Shown here: one piece after another, positions 34,395 to 42,812 of the stretch
Position numbering within the stretch: position 1 is the first letter of the stretch
Layout of the letters: each line of letters starts with the position of its first letter
Assembly (NCBI RefSeq): GCF_004337365.2
Contig: NZ_CP044016.1
Coordinates: forward strand, 992,001 to 1,056,000
Direction: 5' to 3'
Length of the DNA stretch: 64,000 bases
From: Rhizosphaericola mali
GTDB lineage: Bacteria > Bacteroidota > Bacteroidia > Chitinophagales > Chitinophagaceae
The notes under the pieces: generated by a model
Told to the model about the DNA's origin: nothing
Databases searched by the model: none
Seen by the model: the letters and a program-made list of their open reading frames with translations, nothing else
Program-made: the position numbers and the translations under genes

Positions 34395-35819
34395 TTACTC
34401 TTTGTTCATTTTTACAATTTTAGGATAAAATTTACCTTCAATATTGACTAGACTTTTTTGTGCTTCCATAACTGTTTGTATGTTTTTATACGCAAAAGGA
34501 TGTTCCTCTACAGAACCTCCGATCAATGTAATGTACGCTTGTCTGAGTCTTTTATTCAAATCCGAAACTGTTAAAGATTCTTTCGTTCTTTGTCGACTCA
34601 TCCAACGACCAGCGCCGTGAGATGCAGAGTTTAAGGCATCTTGATTTCCCTTGCCACTAACTATATATGCGATTTCCATCATATTGCTAGGGATGATTCC
34701 CAATTCACCTTGATGTGCAGGTGTAGCACCTTTTCGATGAATTATAATCTCTTCACCATTTTCTAGTTTTTCTTTCCATGCGAAATTGTGATGGTTTTCT
34801 ATTTTAGCCAAACTATGTAAACCAAGTTCATGTAAGATATTTTCATGAATTCGGTCATGGCATGCTTTCGCATAATCTCCAGCAAGCGACATCGCAGTCC
34901 AATACATTTGACCAGGTTCGCTATCCAAATCTAACCATGCAAACGGCTGTGCTGGCTTGGGTAATCGACAAATATCCATTGCTATATCTGTGTAGTGTTT
35001 TGCTATATTAGCTCCTAATGCCCGACTCCCAGAATGACTTAAAAGCGCCAGATATTTATTGGCTGGAAGGTTCAATAAATTATTTTCTTCTAGTTCGACA
35101 ATTCCCATTTCAACAAAATGATTGCCGCTGCCAGAAGTTCCTAATTGATATACTGCTTTAGGAAATAATTTTTTAAGCAAATCAGAATTCTGAAATCTAG
35201 GATCTTCTAATATTGGATGCTCCTGACGAATTCCAATCGTCCCATTCATACCAAAGTGCGTGTTGTATTTTATTGCATTTTTTATTGAAAAATGATTTTG
35301 ATCCAAATATCTGTCATTGGCGTCTATAATGGTTAAAGCCATACGACATCCAATATCCAACCCAACGGCATAGGGTATCACAACATTTTTTGTGGCAAGA
35401 ACGCCTCCTATAGGAAGTCCATATCCTGCATGCGCATCAGGCATCAACGCACCTTTAACTGAAATTGGTAAGCGCATACTTGTATCCATTTGTTGGATTG
35501 CCAAAGTATCGATGTCTTTCTTTCCATAAATAGCGTAGGGAAGGGGCTGAGGCTCTAATTTATAATCGTTGAAGTTCTTCGTTTCTTCTTCCCCCACAAG
35601 TTTCTTCGCTACATTTTTCCAAATGATATTTGATTGAAATTTTATTGGATTTTCTAATATTGATTTTAAAATATTTTCTATAGTTGTATCGTCGGAATGT
35701 TTATAGTTTTTAGAAATGATTCCGAGTATTTGACTTTTTATAGTATTGTCAGTAAAGCCTATTTGGCTTAATTTTTTTGGTTTTATACTGCCCATATGTT
35801 TACTATGTGCATATTGCAT
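34395..35819 (-). CDS. rtcB: RNA-splicing ligase RtcB family (RtcB2 type)
   Basis: The 474-residue GTP- and Mn-dependent ligase joins 2',3'-cyclic phosphate or 3'-phosphate RNA to 5'-OH ends. Metal and nucleotide ligands are visible: Cys158 (GLDIGCRM), His234 (SGSGNHFVE), His262 (LLSHSGSR) and the guanylylated His401 (SASHGAGRWMSR). MPDAHAGYGLPIGGVLA and HRKGATPAHQGE are family signatures. Linked to prfH, it matches the RtcB2-PrfH module. The start could be the ATG here or one 24 bases downstream (MGSIKP); the first residues carry no signature. Confidence 0.95.
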   Translation of the reverse strand: MQYAHSKHMGSIKPKKLSQIGFTDNTIKSQILGIISKNYKHSDDTTIENILKSILENPIKFQSNIIWKNVAKKLVGEEETKNFNDYKLEPQPLPYAIYGKKDIDTLAIQQMDTSMRLPISVKGALMPDAHAGYGLPIGGVLATKNVVIPYAVGLDIGCRMALTIIDANDRYLDQNHFSIKNAIKYNTHFGMNGTIGIRQEHPILEDPRFQNSDLLKKLFPKAVYQLGTSGSGNHFVEMGIVELEENNLLNLPANKYLALLSHSGSRALGANIAKHYTDIAMDICRLPKPAQPFAWLDLDSEPGQMYWTAMSLAGDYAKACHDRIHENILHELGLHSLAKIENHHNFAWKEKLENGEEIIIHRKGATPAHQGELGIIPSNMMEIAYIVSGKGNQDALNSASHGAGRWMSRQRTKESLTVSDLNKRLRQAYITLIGGSVEEHPFAYKNIQTVMEAQKSLVNIEGKFYPKIVKMNKE

Positions 35820-36091
35820 GCACGAGTTATAATTCCAATTTTTGGAATAAATGATAAATTAAATTGAAACGTATGCAGAGATAATAAAGGGTAAACGACT
35901 CCTAATAATATTATTGAGATAAAATAAAAGGGAATTTGTTGCGACCTTTAGGCTGCAATAAACTGAATAGTTGATATGGTAGTTAAACTCTTCATGGTAA
36001 TTGTGTATTTAAAAGGTTACACAATATTATTTACAAAGGCAAAATTAGAACTAAAATCTAAATCTCAAAATTTATTTTAAAATTATCAGCA
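35820..36091. other. Intergenic region upstream of rtcB-prfH with inverted repeats
   Basis: The stretch before rtcB holds three dyads: ATTCCAA/TTGGAAT at 35832-35848 (12 bases before the start codon), TTGC..CCT/AGG..GCAA at 35939-35958, and ATTGTGTA/TACACAAT at 36000-36025. A minus-strand TATCTCTG at 35876-35883 is one base off the -7 consensus. No coding frame was recognised. It probably contains the promoter and regulatory sites of the operon. Confidence 0.5.
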
Positions 36092-36128
36092 AAAAAATAG
36101 CAACTATAATTTATAGTTGCTATTTTTT
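36092..36128 (-). terminator. Terminator after nrdI
   Basis: 18-bp arms around a single central base form a perfect dyad, with A6 on one side and T6 on the other. It lies 18 bases past the nrdI stop. Confidence 0.88.
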
Positions 36129-36146
36129 ATTTGAAAAAGTGGGTAA

Positions 36147-36518
36147 TTATTCACCTAATTTTTCTAGTATTTCTATGTAACTTTTTACATCTGCATTCGT
36201 GCCGCTTAACTCTAGTTTGAACGCAATAGGTAAGTTATAGTGTTTGGATAATTTATCTGCTGCTAATCCAAAATTATCTCCCCAATTGCGATTTCCAGTT
36301 GAGGAAACTGATAATAAAAAATCTTTATTTTTTTTTACGAATTGCGTTGTAGAAATAGGAATATTTCCAATGCCGATTGTGTAAGTTATGAGATGGCCTT
36401 TTTGATTTATTTGAAGATTGCTGCTGATTTTTTGTATCGTCCAATCTGGTCTTTCTTTCTTAACTTTTTCTACAAATCTTTTCGTATTTCCTGTCAAACT
36501 ATCAAAATAAATGATCAT
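36147..36518 (-). CDS. nrdI: Ribonucleotide reductase class Ib flavoprotein NrdI
   Basis: The 123-residue flavodoxin-like protein has the NrdI pattern: IYFDSLTGNTKRFVEKV for the FMN phosphate, HLITYTIGIGNIPISTTQFVKKN and SSTGNRNWGDNFGLAADKLSKHYNLPIAFKLELSGTNADV. In class Ib systems NrdI supplies superoxide to build the Mn(III)2-tyrosyl cofactor of NrdF. No nrdE or nrdF lies nearby, so the reductase subunits must be elsewhere or the protein serves another partner. It follows ftsY by 17 bases and ends the pyrE-ftsY-nrdI series. Confidence 0.9.
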   Translation of the reverse strand: MIIYFDSLTGNTKRFVEKVKKERPDWTIQKISSNLQINQKGHLITYTIGIGNIPISTTQFVKKNKDFLLSVSSTGNRNWGDNFGLAADKLSKHYNLPIAFKLELSGTNADVKSYIEILEKLGE

Positions 36519-36535
36519 TACATAACCCCTTCTTT

Positions 36536-37492
36536 TTACAATTTGAATAAACTATCTACAAATTCATGTTTGTCAAAAATGATTAAATCATCAATTTTTT
36601 CTCCGACGCCAATATATTTAACCGGAATTTTAAATTGACTTGCTATGGCTAAAACAACACCACCTTTTGCGGTTCCATCCAATTTGGTAATTGCCAAAGA
36701 TTTGACATCTGTTGCTGCTGTAAATTGTTTGGCTTGTTCCAATGCATTTTGACCGGTAGACCCGTCCAAAACCAACATGACATCATGTGGTGCATCAGGG
36801 ATAACTTTTTGAATAACTCTTTTGATTTTACTCAATTCGTCCATCAAATATGCTTTATTATGCAAACGACCAGCTGTATCTATAATCACGACATCTGCTC
36901 CTTGTGCAACAGCACTTTGTACTGTGTCGAAAGCCACTGAAGCTGGATCTGAGCCCATTGCTTGCTTTACAATAGGAACGCCAACTCTTTCACTCCAAAT
37001 AACCAATTGGTCCACTGCCGCAGCTCTAAAGGTATCTGCTGCTCCAAGAATAACGCTTTTGCCAGCTTTTTTAAAATTGTGCGCAAGCTTTCCAATTGTC
37101 GTGGTTTTACCCACACCATTTACACCGACAACCAATATTACATAAGGTTTTTTGCCTTCTGGAATTCCAAAGTTTTTATAGGAAGTATCTGCGTGATCTA
37201 CAAGAATTCCTTCAATCTCGCTTTGTAAAAGTTTGTTTAATTCGGAGGTGCCGACGTATTTGTCTTTTGCCACACGCTGTTCGACACGTTTTACAATTTC
37301 CAATGTCGTATCCACGCCTACATCAGCAGTAATCAAAGCGTCTTCTAAGTTGTCTAGTACCTCGTCATCAACTGTACTTTTACCTGCTATTGCTTTGGTT
37401 ATTTTTGAGAAAAATCCTTCTTTGGTTTTTTCCAAACCTTGATCAAGACTTTCCTTTTCTTTTTTCCCGAATAGATTTCCAAAAAATCCCAT
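36536..37492 (-). CDS. ftsY: Signal recognition particle receptor FtsY
   Basis: The 318-residue SRP-GTPase targets ribosome-nascent-chain complexes to the membrane with Ffh. Only a short N-terminal segment precedes the NG domain, so the acidic A domain is minimal. GTPase motifs are intact: GVNGVGKTTTIGKLA (G1), DTFRAAAVDQL (G2), DTAGRLHNKAYLMDEL (G3), TKLDGTAKGG (G4) and IGVGEKIDDLIIF at the end. It sits between pyrE and nrdI on the minus strand with gaps of 32 and 17 bases. Confidence 0.97.
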   Translation of the reverse strand: MGFFGNLFGKKEKESLDQGLEKTKEGFFSKITKAIAGKSTVDDEVLDNLEDALITADVGVDTTLEIVKRVEQRVAKDKYVGTSELNKLLQSEIEGILVDHADTSYKNFGIPEGKKPYVILVVGVNGVGKTTTIGKLAHNFKKAGKSVILGAADTFRAAAVDQLVIWSERVGVPIVKQAMGSDPASVAFDTVQSAVAQGADVVIIDTAGRLHNKAYLMDELSKIKRVIQKVIPDAPHDVMLVLDGSTGQNALEQAKQFTAATDVKSLAITKLDGTAKGGVVLAIASQFKIPVKYIGVGEKIDDLIIFDKHEFVDSLFKL

Positions 37493-37524
37493 ATAGTATA
37501 AATGATGTTATGTGTAAAACTTCC

Positions 37525-38160
37525 TTATTTGCCCCATTCAGATGGATTTTCTCTCCATTGGTGCAAAGTTTCTTTTGCTTCAGCAGGAATTGTACCATTT
37601 TCCAACGCCAATTCAATCAATGCATTATAATTGGTCAGTGATTTATAGGGAACATTTGCTTGCGCAAAATTATCTACTGCAGTTTGAAATCCATAATTGA
37701 AAATAGAAACCATGCCAATGACTTCTACGCCTTCTTTTCTCAATACTTCGACTACTTCCAAACTACTTTTCCCTGTAGAAATTAAATCTTCAATGACGAT
37801 TACTTTCTGACCTTTTTCAAATACGCCTTCAATTTGATTACCCAATCCATGAGCTTTCGGTTTTGGACGTACATATATATAAGGTAATTTCAATTGATCC
37901 GCAGCCATCGCTCCCCAAGGAATACCCGCTGTAGCCACTCCTGCCAATACTTCCGCTTCTGGATATAATTCGAAAATTACATCACACATTTCACTTTTGA
38001 TAAAATCTCTGATGAACGGAAAGGAGAGTACTTTCCTATTATCACAATAGATCGGACTATGCCAACCGCTAGCCCATTCAAATGGTTTGTCTACACTTAA
38101 TTTTACTGCGCCAGCCTGTAATAATTTTTCGGCGATGACTTTTTCGCTTGTTAGGGACAT
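37525..38160 (-). CDS. pyrE: Orotate phosphoribosyltransferase
   Basis: PyrE converts orotate and PRPP to orotidine 5'-phosphate, the fifth step of pyrimidine synthesis. The 211-residue protein has the PRPP-binding loop VIVIEDLISTGKSSLEVVE, WASGWHSPIYCDNR and PKAHGLGNQIEG. It is first in a pyrE-ftsY-nrdI series on the minus strand. Other pyrimidine genes, pyrD and half of carB, lie 5-7 kb away on the other strand. Confidence 0.95.
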   Translation of the reverse strand: MSLTSEKVIAEKLLQAGAVKLSVDKPFEWASGWHSPIYCDNRKVLSFPFIRDFIKSEMCDVIFELYPEAEVLAGVATAGIPWGAMAADQLKLPYIYVRPKPKAHGLGNQIEGVFEKGQKVIVIEDLISTGKSSLEVVEVLRKEGVEVIGMVSIFNYGFQTAVDNFAQANVPYKSLTNYNALIELALENGTIPAEAKETLHQWRENPSEWGK

Positions 38161-38183
38161 CTTCTTATTGATCTTTAAGGTGA

Positions 38184-38191
38184 CGAAGGTA
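38184..38191 (-). promoter_or_regulatory. Candidate -7 element for pyrE
   Basis: The minus strand reads TACCTTCG, one base from TAnnTTTG, 24 bases before the pyrE start codon. The same TTCG variant recurs before pyrD and tex. Confidence 0.4.
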
Positions 38192-38294
38192 ATAAAAACG
38201 GACTTTTTTTAGGTAAATATTTATCCTACTATGTTGACATCTAATCTTGTATATCCATTTTAGTTTTTGAATATTTGTAAAAATTCTTTTCGAA

Positions 38295-38711
38295 ATGGAC
38301 AAACCAAAGATTATCGCCGCAGGTGGATTACTTTTAAACAGTAAAAATGAATTGTTGATGATTTTCCGATTGGGATATTGGGATTTACCTAAAGGGAAAT
38401 GGGAAGAAGGCGAAACGATAGAGGAATGTGCGGTACGTGAAGTGGAAGAAGAAACAAATATTCATCAAATACAATTAAAAGAATTGGTGGGTCTTACTTA
38501 TCATGAATATTTCAATAAATATACCAATGAAGATGTAATTAAAGAAACACATTGGTTCAAAATGTATGTTGATGGTACGCCAGGCGCTACTCCGCAAACG
38601 AGCGAAGATATTACAAAGGCAGAATGGATTCCAATAGATCAAATAAAATCAAAATTGGAAAATACTTATCCAACAATTAAAGAAATATTGGGAAATGCCG
38701 GCTTAATTTAG
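38295..38711 (+). CDS. NUDIX hydrolase
   Basis: The 138-residue protein contains a NUDIX box, GKWEEGETIEECAVREVEEETNI (about residues 37-59), with the metal-binding REVEEE present and the usual GU end replaced by TN-I. The first strand (IIAAGGLLLNSKNELLMIFRLGYWDLPKG) is typical of the ADP-ribose/diadenosine or 8-oxo-dGTP type branch; substrate is not decided by sequence. It is divergent from pyrE and upstream of the trehalose gene on the same strand. Confidence 0.88.
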   Translation: MDKPKIIAAGGLLLNSKNELLMIFRLGYWDLPKGKWEEGETIEECAVREVEEETNIHQIQLKELVGLTYHEYFNKYTNEDVIKETHWFKMYVDGTPGATPQTSEDITKAEWIPIDQIKSKLENTYPTIKEILGNAGLI

Positions 38712-38776
38712 TCGTTTTTGATGTTTTTAGAGTAAAAATTGAACAATTTGCTTATTTGAATGTTGGAAATCTTAAT

Positions 38777-40969
38777 ATGAGTAAAGCGATAATTATTTCC
38801 AATAGATTACCGATCAAAATAGTTACAAAAAAAAATAAGAATACACTACATCATAGCGAAGGCGGTTTGGCTACAGGTTTAGAATCTGTTTTCAAAAAAA
38901 GTAATGATAATATATGGGTAGGATGGCCTGGAATGGTTGTCAAAGACACAGATGCACAACTGGATATTGAAAACCAGTTAGCTGAAATGCATTTAAAACC
39001 CATATTTCTTTCCAAAAAACAAGTAGATGGATTTTATTTGGGATTTTCCAATGCCACACTTTGGCCGATATTTCACTATGCCACTAATTATGCGCGCTAC
39101 AATGATGCAGATTGGAAAATTTATCAAGAGGTAAATGAAAAATTTGCAGAAGTAATTATTCCATTAGTGGAAGACGGCGATACCATTTGGATACATGATT
39201 ATCATTTATTGTTATTGCCGCGTTTAATCAAGGAGAAATGTAAAAATGTATCGATAGGTTTTTTTCAACATATTCCTTTTCCTTCTTTTGAAATATTTAG
39301 ACTGATTCCTTGGCGTAAGCAATTATTGGATGGCATGCTAGGTGCTGATTTGTTAGGATTTCATACGATTGATGATGTCAATCATTTTATTGATAGCGCT
39401 TCTCGATTATTAGATACGACGATTAATTCCAATGTGATTTTTTATAAAGGCGAAATTAGTTCTGTTGATGCTTTTCCAATGGGGATTGATTTTGAAAAAT
39501 TCAATTCTAAACTTCCCAAATTACAAGCTACGCAAAAAGATGTTGCTAATTTAAAAAGGCAATTTGGTGATACGAAAATTGTCTTGTCGATTGATCGATT
39601 GGATTATAGCAAAGGCATTTTGCCAAGAATACATGCATTCGAACAATTTCTACAAAAACATTCAGAATATAAAGGCAAGGTTACTTTGTTTATGATAGTA
39701 GTGCCTTCTCGTGATTCAATATATAGATATAAGGAATTGAAAGATGAAATTGATAAAGTTGTAGGTGATATTAACGCCCGATTCCGTACTTTGGATTGGC
39801 GTCCGATAGAATATTTTTATCAATCTTTTCCTGTGGAATATTTGTCTGCATTATACCAAATGTCCGATATATGTCTGGTGACACCAATGCGTGACGGGAT
39901 GAATTTGGTTTGTAAAGAATATGTTGCTAGTAGAAATGAAGAAGATGGCGTTTTAATTTTGAGTGAAATGGCAGGTTCTTCTAGGGAATTAGGCGACGCT
40001 TTAATTGTTAATCCAAATGATATTGGGCAAATAGAAGAGGCAATAGTTGCAGCTATCAAAATGTCCCCCAAAGAACAACAAATACGCATGGTCAAAATGC
40101 GTCAAATAATTGAAAAATTCAATATTGTTCATTGGGTTAAAATATTCATGGAAAAATTGAGAGAAGTAAAAAAATTACAAACGTCTTTCAAAACAAAAAG
40201 TATTGCAGAAAATATGGAACGTTTGCGTGCTCGTTATGCGAATGCCCAAAAGCGTGTTTTATTTTTTGATTATGACGGTACTTTAGTTGGCTTTAATTCC
40301 AATATAGAAAAGACTTATCCAGATAAAGAGCTTTTTGATATCTTGGAAAAAATAACTAATGATCCAAAAAATAAAGTAGTGATTATCAGTGGAAGAAATC
40401 ATGAAACTTTGGAAAAATGGTTTGGAAAAATGAACATGGACTTAATTGGAGAGCATGGTGTTTGGTTCAAAATTGGAACAAGTCAACCTTGGGAAACAAT
40501 TAATGGATTAAATAATGAGTGGAAGAAGACTGTATTGCCTGTAATCGAAACAATTACAGATAAAACACCGGGTTCTTTTATTGAAGATAAAAGCCATTCA
40601 TTGGTTTGGCATTATAGGAATGCTGATAATGAATTAGGTAAATTGCGAGCTAATGAAATAATGAATGATTTGAATTTTATTATTAGAAATAAAGGGTTGC
40701 AATTTATGTATGGCGATAAAGTAGTCGAGATAAAAAGTGCTGAAATAAATAAAGGGAAGGCAATACAGCGATGGTTGGATCTGACAAATTACCAACCTGA
40801 TTTTGTATTTGCAATTGGAGATGATGTTACAGATGAAGATATGTTTAGAACTCTGTCAGAAGATGATCGGATAACAGTGAAAGTAGGACAAAAATTTTCT
40901 AAAGCTAAATATTACGTTGAACAACAAAAAGATGTACGTAAACTCCTAAAAGATATGGTCTCCTTGTAA
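38777..40969 (+). CDS. Trehalose-6-phosphate synthase/phosphatase fusion (OtsA-OtsB)
   Basis: The 730-residue cytoplasmic enzyme makes trehalose from UDP-glucose and glucose 6-phosphate in two steps. Residues about 1-470 are a GT20 synthase (SNRLPIKI, GLATGLES, WIHDYHLLLLP, SIDRLDYSKGI, TPMRDGMNLVCKEYVA). Residues about 485-730 are a HAD phosphatase with FFDYDGTLVGF (nucleophile Asp), VIISGRN and AIGDDVTDEDMF. The start at MSKAIIISNRLP fits the family; an upstream TTG would add 7 residues. Trehalose would serve osmotic or desiccation protection. Confidence 0.95.
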   Translation: MSKAIIISNRLPIKIVTKKNKNTLHHSEGGLATGLESVFKKSNDNIWVGWPGMVVKDTDAQLDIENQLAEMHLKPIFLSKKQVDGFYLGFSNATLWPIFHYATNYARYNDADWKIYQEVNEKFAEVIIPLVEDGDTIWIHDYHLLLLPRLIKEKCKNVSIGFFQHIPFPSFEIFRLIPWRKQLLDGMLGADLLGFHTIDDVNHFIDSASRLLDTTINSNVIFYKGEISSVDAFPMGIDFEKFNSKLPKLQATQKDVANLKRQFGDTKIVLSIDRLDYSKGILPRIHAFEQFLQKHSEYKGKVTLFMIVVPSRDSIYRYKELKDEIDKVVGDINARFRTLDWRPIEYFYQSFPVEYLSALYQMSDICLVTPMRDGMNLVCKEYVASRNEEDGVLILSEMAGSSRELGDALIVNPNDIGQIEEAIVAAIKMSPKEQQIRMVKMRQIIEKFNIVHWVKIFMEKLREVKKLQTSFKTKSIAENMERLRARYANAQKRVLFFDYDGTLVGFNSNIEKTYPDKELFDILEKITNDPKNKVVIISGRNHETLEKWFGKMNMDLIGEHGVWFKIGTSQPWETINGLNNEWKKTVLPVIETITDKTPGSFIEDKSHSLVWHYRNADNELGKLRANEIMNDLNFIIRNKGLQFMYGDKVVEIKSAEINKGKAIQRWLDLTNYQPDFVFAIGDDVTDEDMFRTLSEDDRITVKVGQKFSKAKYYVEQQKDVRKLLKDMVSL

Positions 40970-40988
40970 ATTAATCTTTTACAAGGAG
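40960..40988. terminator. Hairpin formed by the ends of otsAB and ispF
   Basis: A perfect 11-bp dyad (CTCCTTGTAAA with TTTACAAGGAG, 7-base loop) spans both convergent stop codons. No long T tract follows on either strand, so termination is plausible but not certain. Confidence 0.5.
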
Positions 40989-41450
40989 TGTAACAGCCTG
41001 AGCTACGACGCCTTCTTCTTTTCCAATAAAGCCCAATTGCTCTGCAGTTGTCGCTTTTATAGAAACCGCATCGAGGTCAATTTGCAATATTTTGCTAATT
41101 GTGTCTTGCATTTGCGGTACGAATTTCTTGATTTTTGGCTTTTCCAAAAGTAATGTTGCATCGACATTATTGACCTTCCAACCTTTTTCAGTAATTAAAT
41201 CATATGTTTTTTTCAAAAGAATTTTACTGTCAATATCTTTAAACTCGTTGGATGTATCTGGAAAATGAACACCAATATCTCCCAATGATAGAGCACCTAA
41301 AAGTGCGTCACAGATCGCATGTAAAAGGACATCTGCATCGCTATGCCCCAATGCACCTTTGGTGTGAGGTATTTTGATGCCACCCAACCATAAATCGCGA
41401 CCTTCAACTAGACGATGATAATCTATTCCTTGTCCTATTCTTAAATTCAT
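40971..41450 (-). CDS. ispF: 2-C-methyl-D-erythritol 2,4-cyclodiphosphate synthase
   Basis: IspF cyclises CDP-ME-2-phosphate in the non-mevalonate isoprenoid pathway. The 159-residue protein has RIGQGIDYHRLVEGRDLWLGG with the zinc-binding Asp/His, LGHSDADVLLHAICDALLGAL, DIGVHFPDT and the C-terminal TTAEQLGFIGKEEGVVAQAV. It is a homotrimer in the family. It is convergent with the trehalose gene and downstream of porV, but a terminator separates it from porV. Confidence 0.96.
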   Translation of the reverse strand: MNLRIGQGIDYHRLVEGRDLWLGGIKIPHTKGALGHSDADVLLHAICDALLGALSLGDIGVHFPDTSNEFKDIDSKILLKKTYDLITEKGWKVNNVDATLLLEKPKIKKFVPQMQDTISKILQIDLDAVSIKATTAEQLGFIGKEEGVVAQAVTLLVKD

Positions 41451-41470
41451 ATGATATGTATAGTATTCAT

Positions 41471-41502
41471 TAAAAAACCTGCAAAATATATAAAATTGCA
41501 GG
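41471..41502 (-). terminator. Terminator after porV
   Basis: On the minus strand CCTGCAA pairs with TTGCAGG and is followed by TTTTTT. Confidence 0.82.
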
Positions 41503-41525
41503 CTTAATCTAGTATTTTAATATTC

Positions 41526-42689
41526 TTAGTTATTATTTGCAATAGACGCTAAATCAAATATTACTCCAAAACGTAAGGTGTTCGAGAGTGGATTTCTATT
41601 TAGTCCACTTCCTGATGGTGCTAAGTATGCAAAACTTAAATCAAATGTACTGTATTTCAAACCTACACCAGCAGTAAGATATTTACGATTACCATTTTCT
41701 TTTGTTTCCCAATAATAACCTGCTCTTGCAAAGAATTGATTATTATAAGAATATTCTCCACCAAGACTCATGCTGTATGCTTTATTACTAAAGGATTTGC
41801 TCCAACTTTGAAACACTCCATAGCTATAGTAGTCTGCCACCGATTTGTCGTAAGCGTCTTGTTGAGCATCTGTTAAAGTACTACCATCAGAATTGGTGTA
41901 GGATGGATAAGATGGTACAAGTAAGTGATTGGCATTGATAGTTCCAGTAAATTTGCTAAGATCATCTAATACCCATGTATTCGCAATACCAATACCCAAG
42001 TTCGCAGGTATAAACTGCTTAGATTGAGCATCATTTGTATAGGAAATTTTCGAACCAAGATTAGATGCGGTTAATGCAGCAGTAACACCTGCTCCGTTTT
42101 CATTCAAATTGTTGTAAAATATGGAAATATCACCTGCAAATGCTGTTCCTGCCTTGTAATTAGATCCGTTGATTGCTCCAGAAACTAAATTAGAATTTAT
42201 ATATCTAAATGTAACGCCAGCACTTAAGACGTCCGTGATTTTTTGGTTGAAGCCGGCTTCTAGGGAGAATTCTTTTGGTCGTGTATTTTGTAATAAATTG
42301 CCCGATGCATCCGTAAGTTGCATTTGTCCCAAATTAAAATAACGAATACCTCCTGTTACAGCTTGGTTGTCATTAATCTTGGTATAACCTGCAGCGGTAA
42401 CTAAGTATACGTCTTGAGCTATATCTTTTAACCAAGGTGTATAAGTTAATCCCAATTGAGAATTAGATTGAGCAAATACAGACTTCGCAGAATTCCAAAA
42501 TGTTGCATTTGCATCAGGGCTTAAGGCTAAGCCTGCATCAGCCATTGCGCCAGCTCTAGCATCTGGAGATACACGGAGGAATGGAACTGAGGTACTTACA
42601 ATATTTACGGATTGTGCACTTAATGGCGAAGCTGTGATCGATAGAAAACCTATAGTAAAAAGACTCCAAATCCAAACCTTATGATGCAT
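41526..42689 (-). CDS. porV: Type IX secretion outer-membrane protein PorV (LptO)
   Basis: The 387-residue outer-membrane beta-barrel has a signal peptide ending at SPLSAQ. VPFLRVSPDARAGAMADAGLALSPDANATFWNSAKSVFA is the PorV signature near the N terminus, followed by PWLKDIAQDVYLVTAAGY and barrel strands ending LRFGVIFDLAS. PorV shuttles T9SS cargo from the translocon to the attachment complex. Its presence indicates a T9SS, whose other parts (porT, porG-like) are about 11-14 kb away. Confidence 0.93.
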   Translation of the reverse strand: MHHKVWIWSLFTIGFLSITASPLSAQSVNIVSTSVPFLRVSPDARAGAMADAGLALSPDANATFWNSAKSVFAQSNSQLGLTYTPWLKDIAQDVYLVTAAGYTKINDNQAVTGGIRYFNLGQMQLTDASGNLLQNTRPKEFSLEAGFNQKITDVLSAGVTFRYINSNLVSGAINGSNYKAGTAFAGDISIFYNNLNENGAGVTAALTASNLGSKISYTNDAQSKQFIPANLGIGIANTWVLDDLSKFTGTINANHLLVPSYPSYTNSDGSTLTDAQQDAYDKSVADYYSYGVFQSWSKSFSNKAYSMSLGGEYSYNNQFFARAGYYWETKENGNRKYLTAGVGLKYSTFDLSFAYLAPSGSGLNRNPLSNTLRFGVIFDLASIANNN

Positions 42690-42800
42690 ATATTAAATTT
42701 ATTCGTATTTCTTAAACGCATGTTGAAACGAACTATTGTACTTTTCATTTTTTTCATTCAAAATTGTGTGATAATCAATGGTAATTTTCTTAGTTCAAAT

Positions 42801-42808
42801 TATCTTCG
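42801..42808 (+). promoter_or_regulatory. Candidate -7 element of pyrD
   Basis: TATCTTCG lies 4 bases before the pyrD ATG and differs from TAnnTTTG at one position. If used, the pyrD mRNA would be leaderless or nearly so. Confidence 0.4.
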
Positions 42809-42812
42809 CGCC

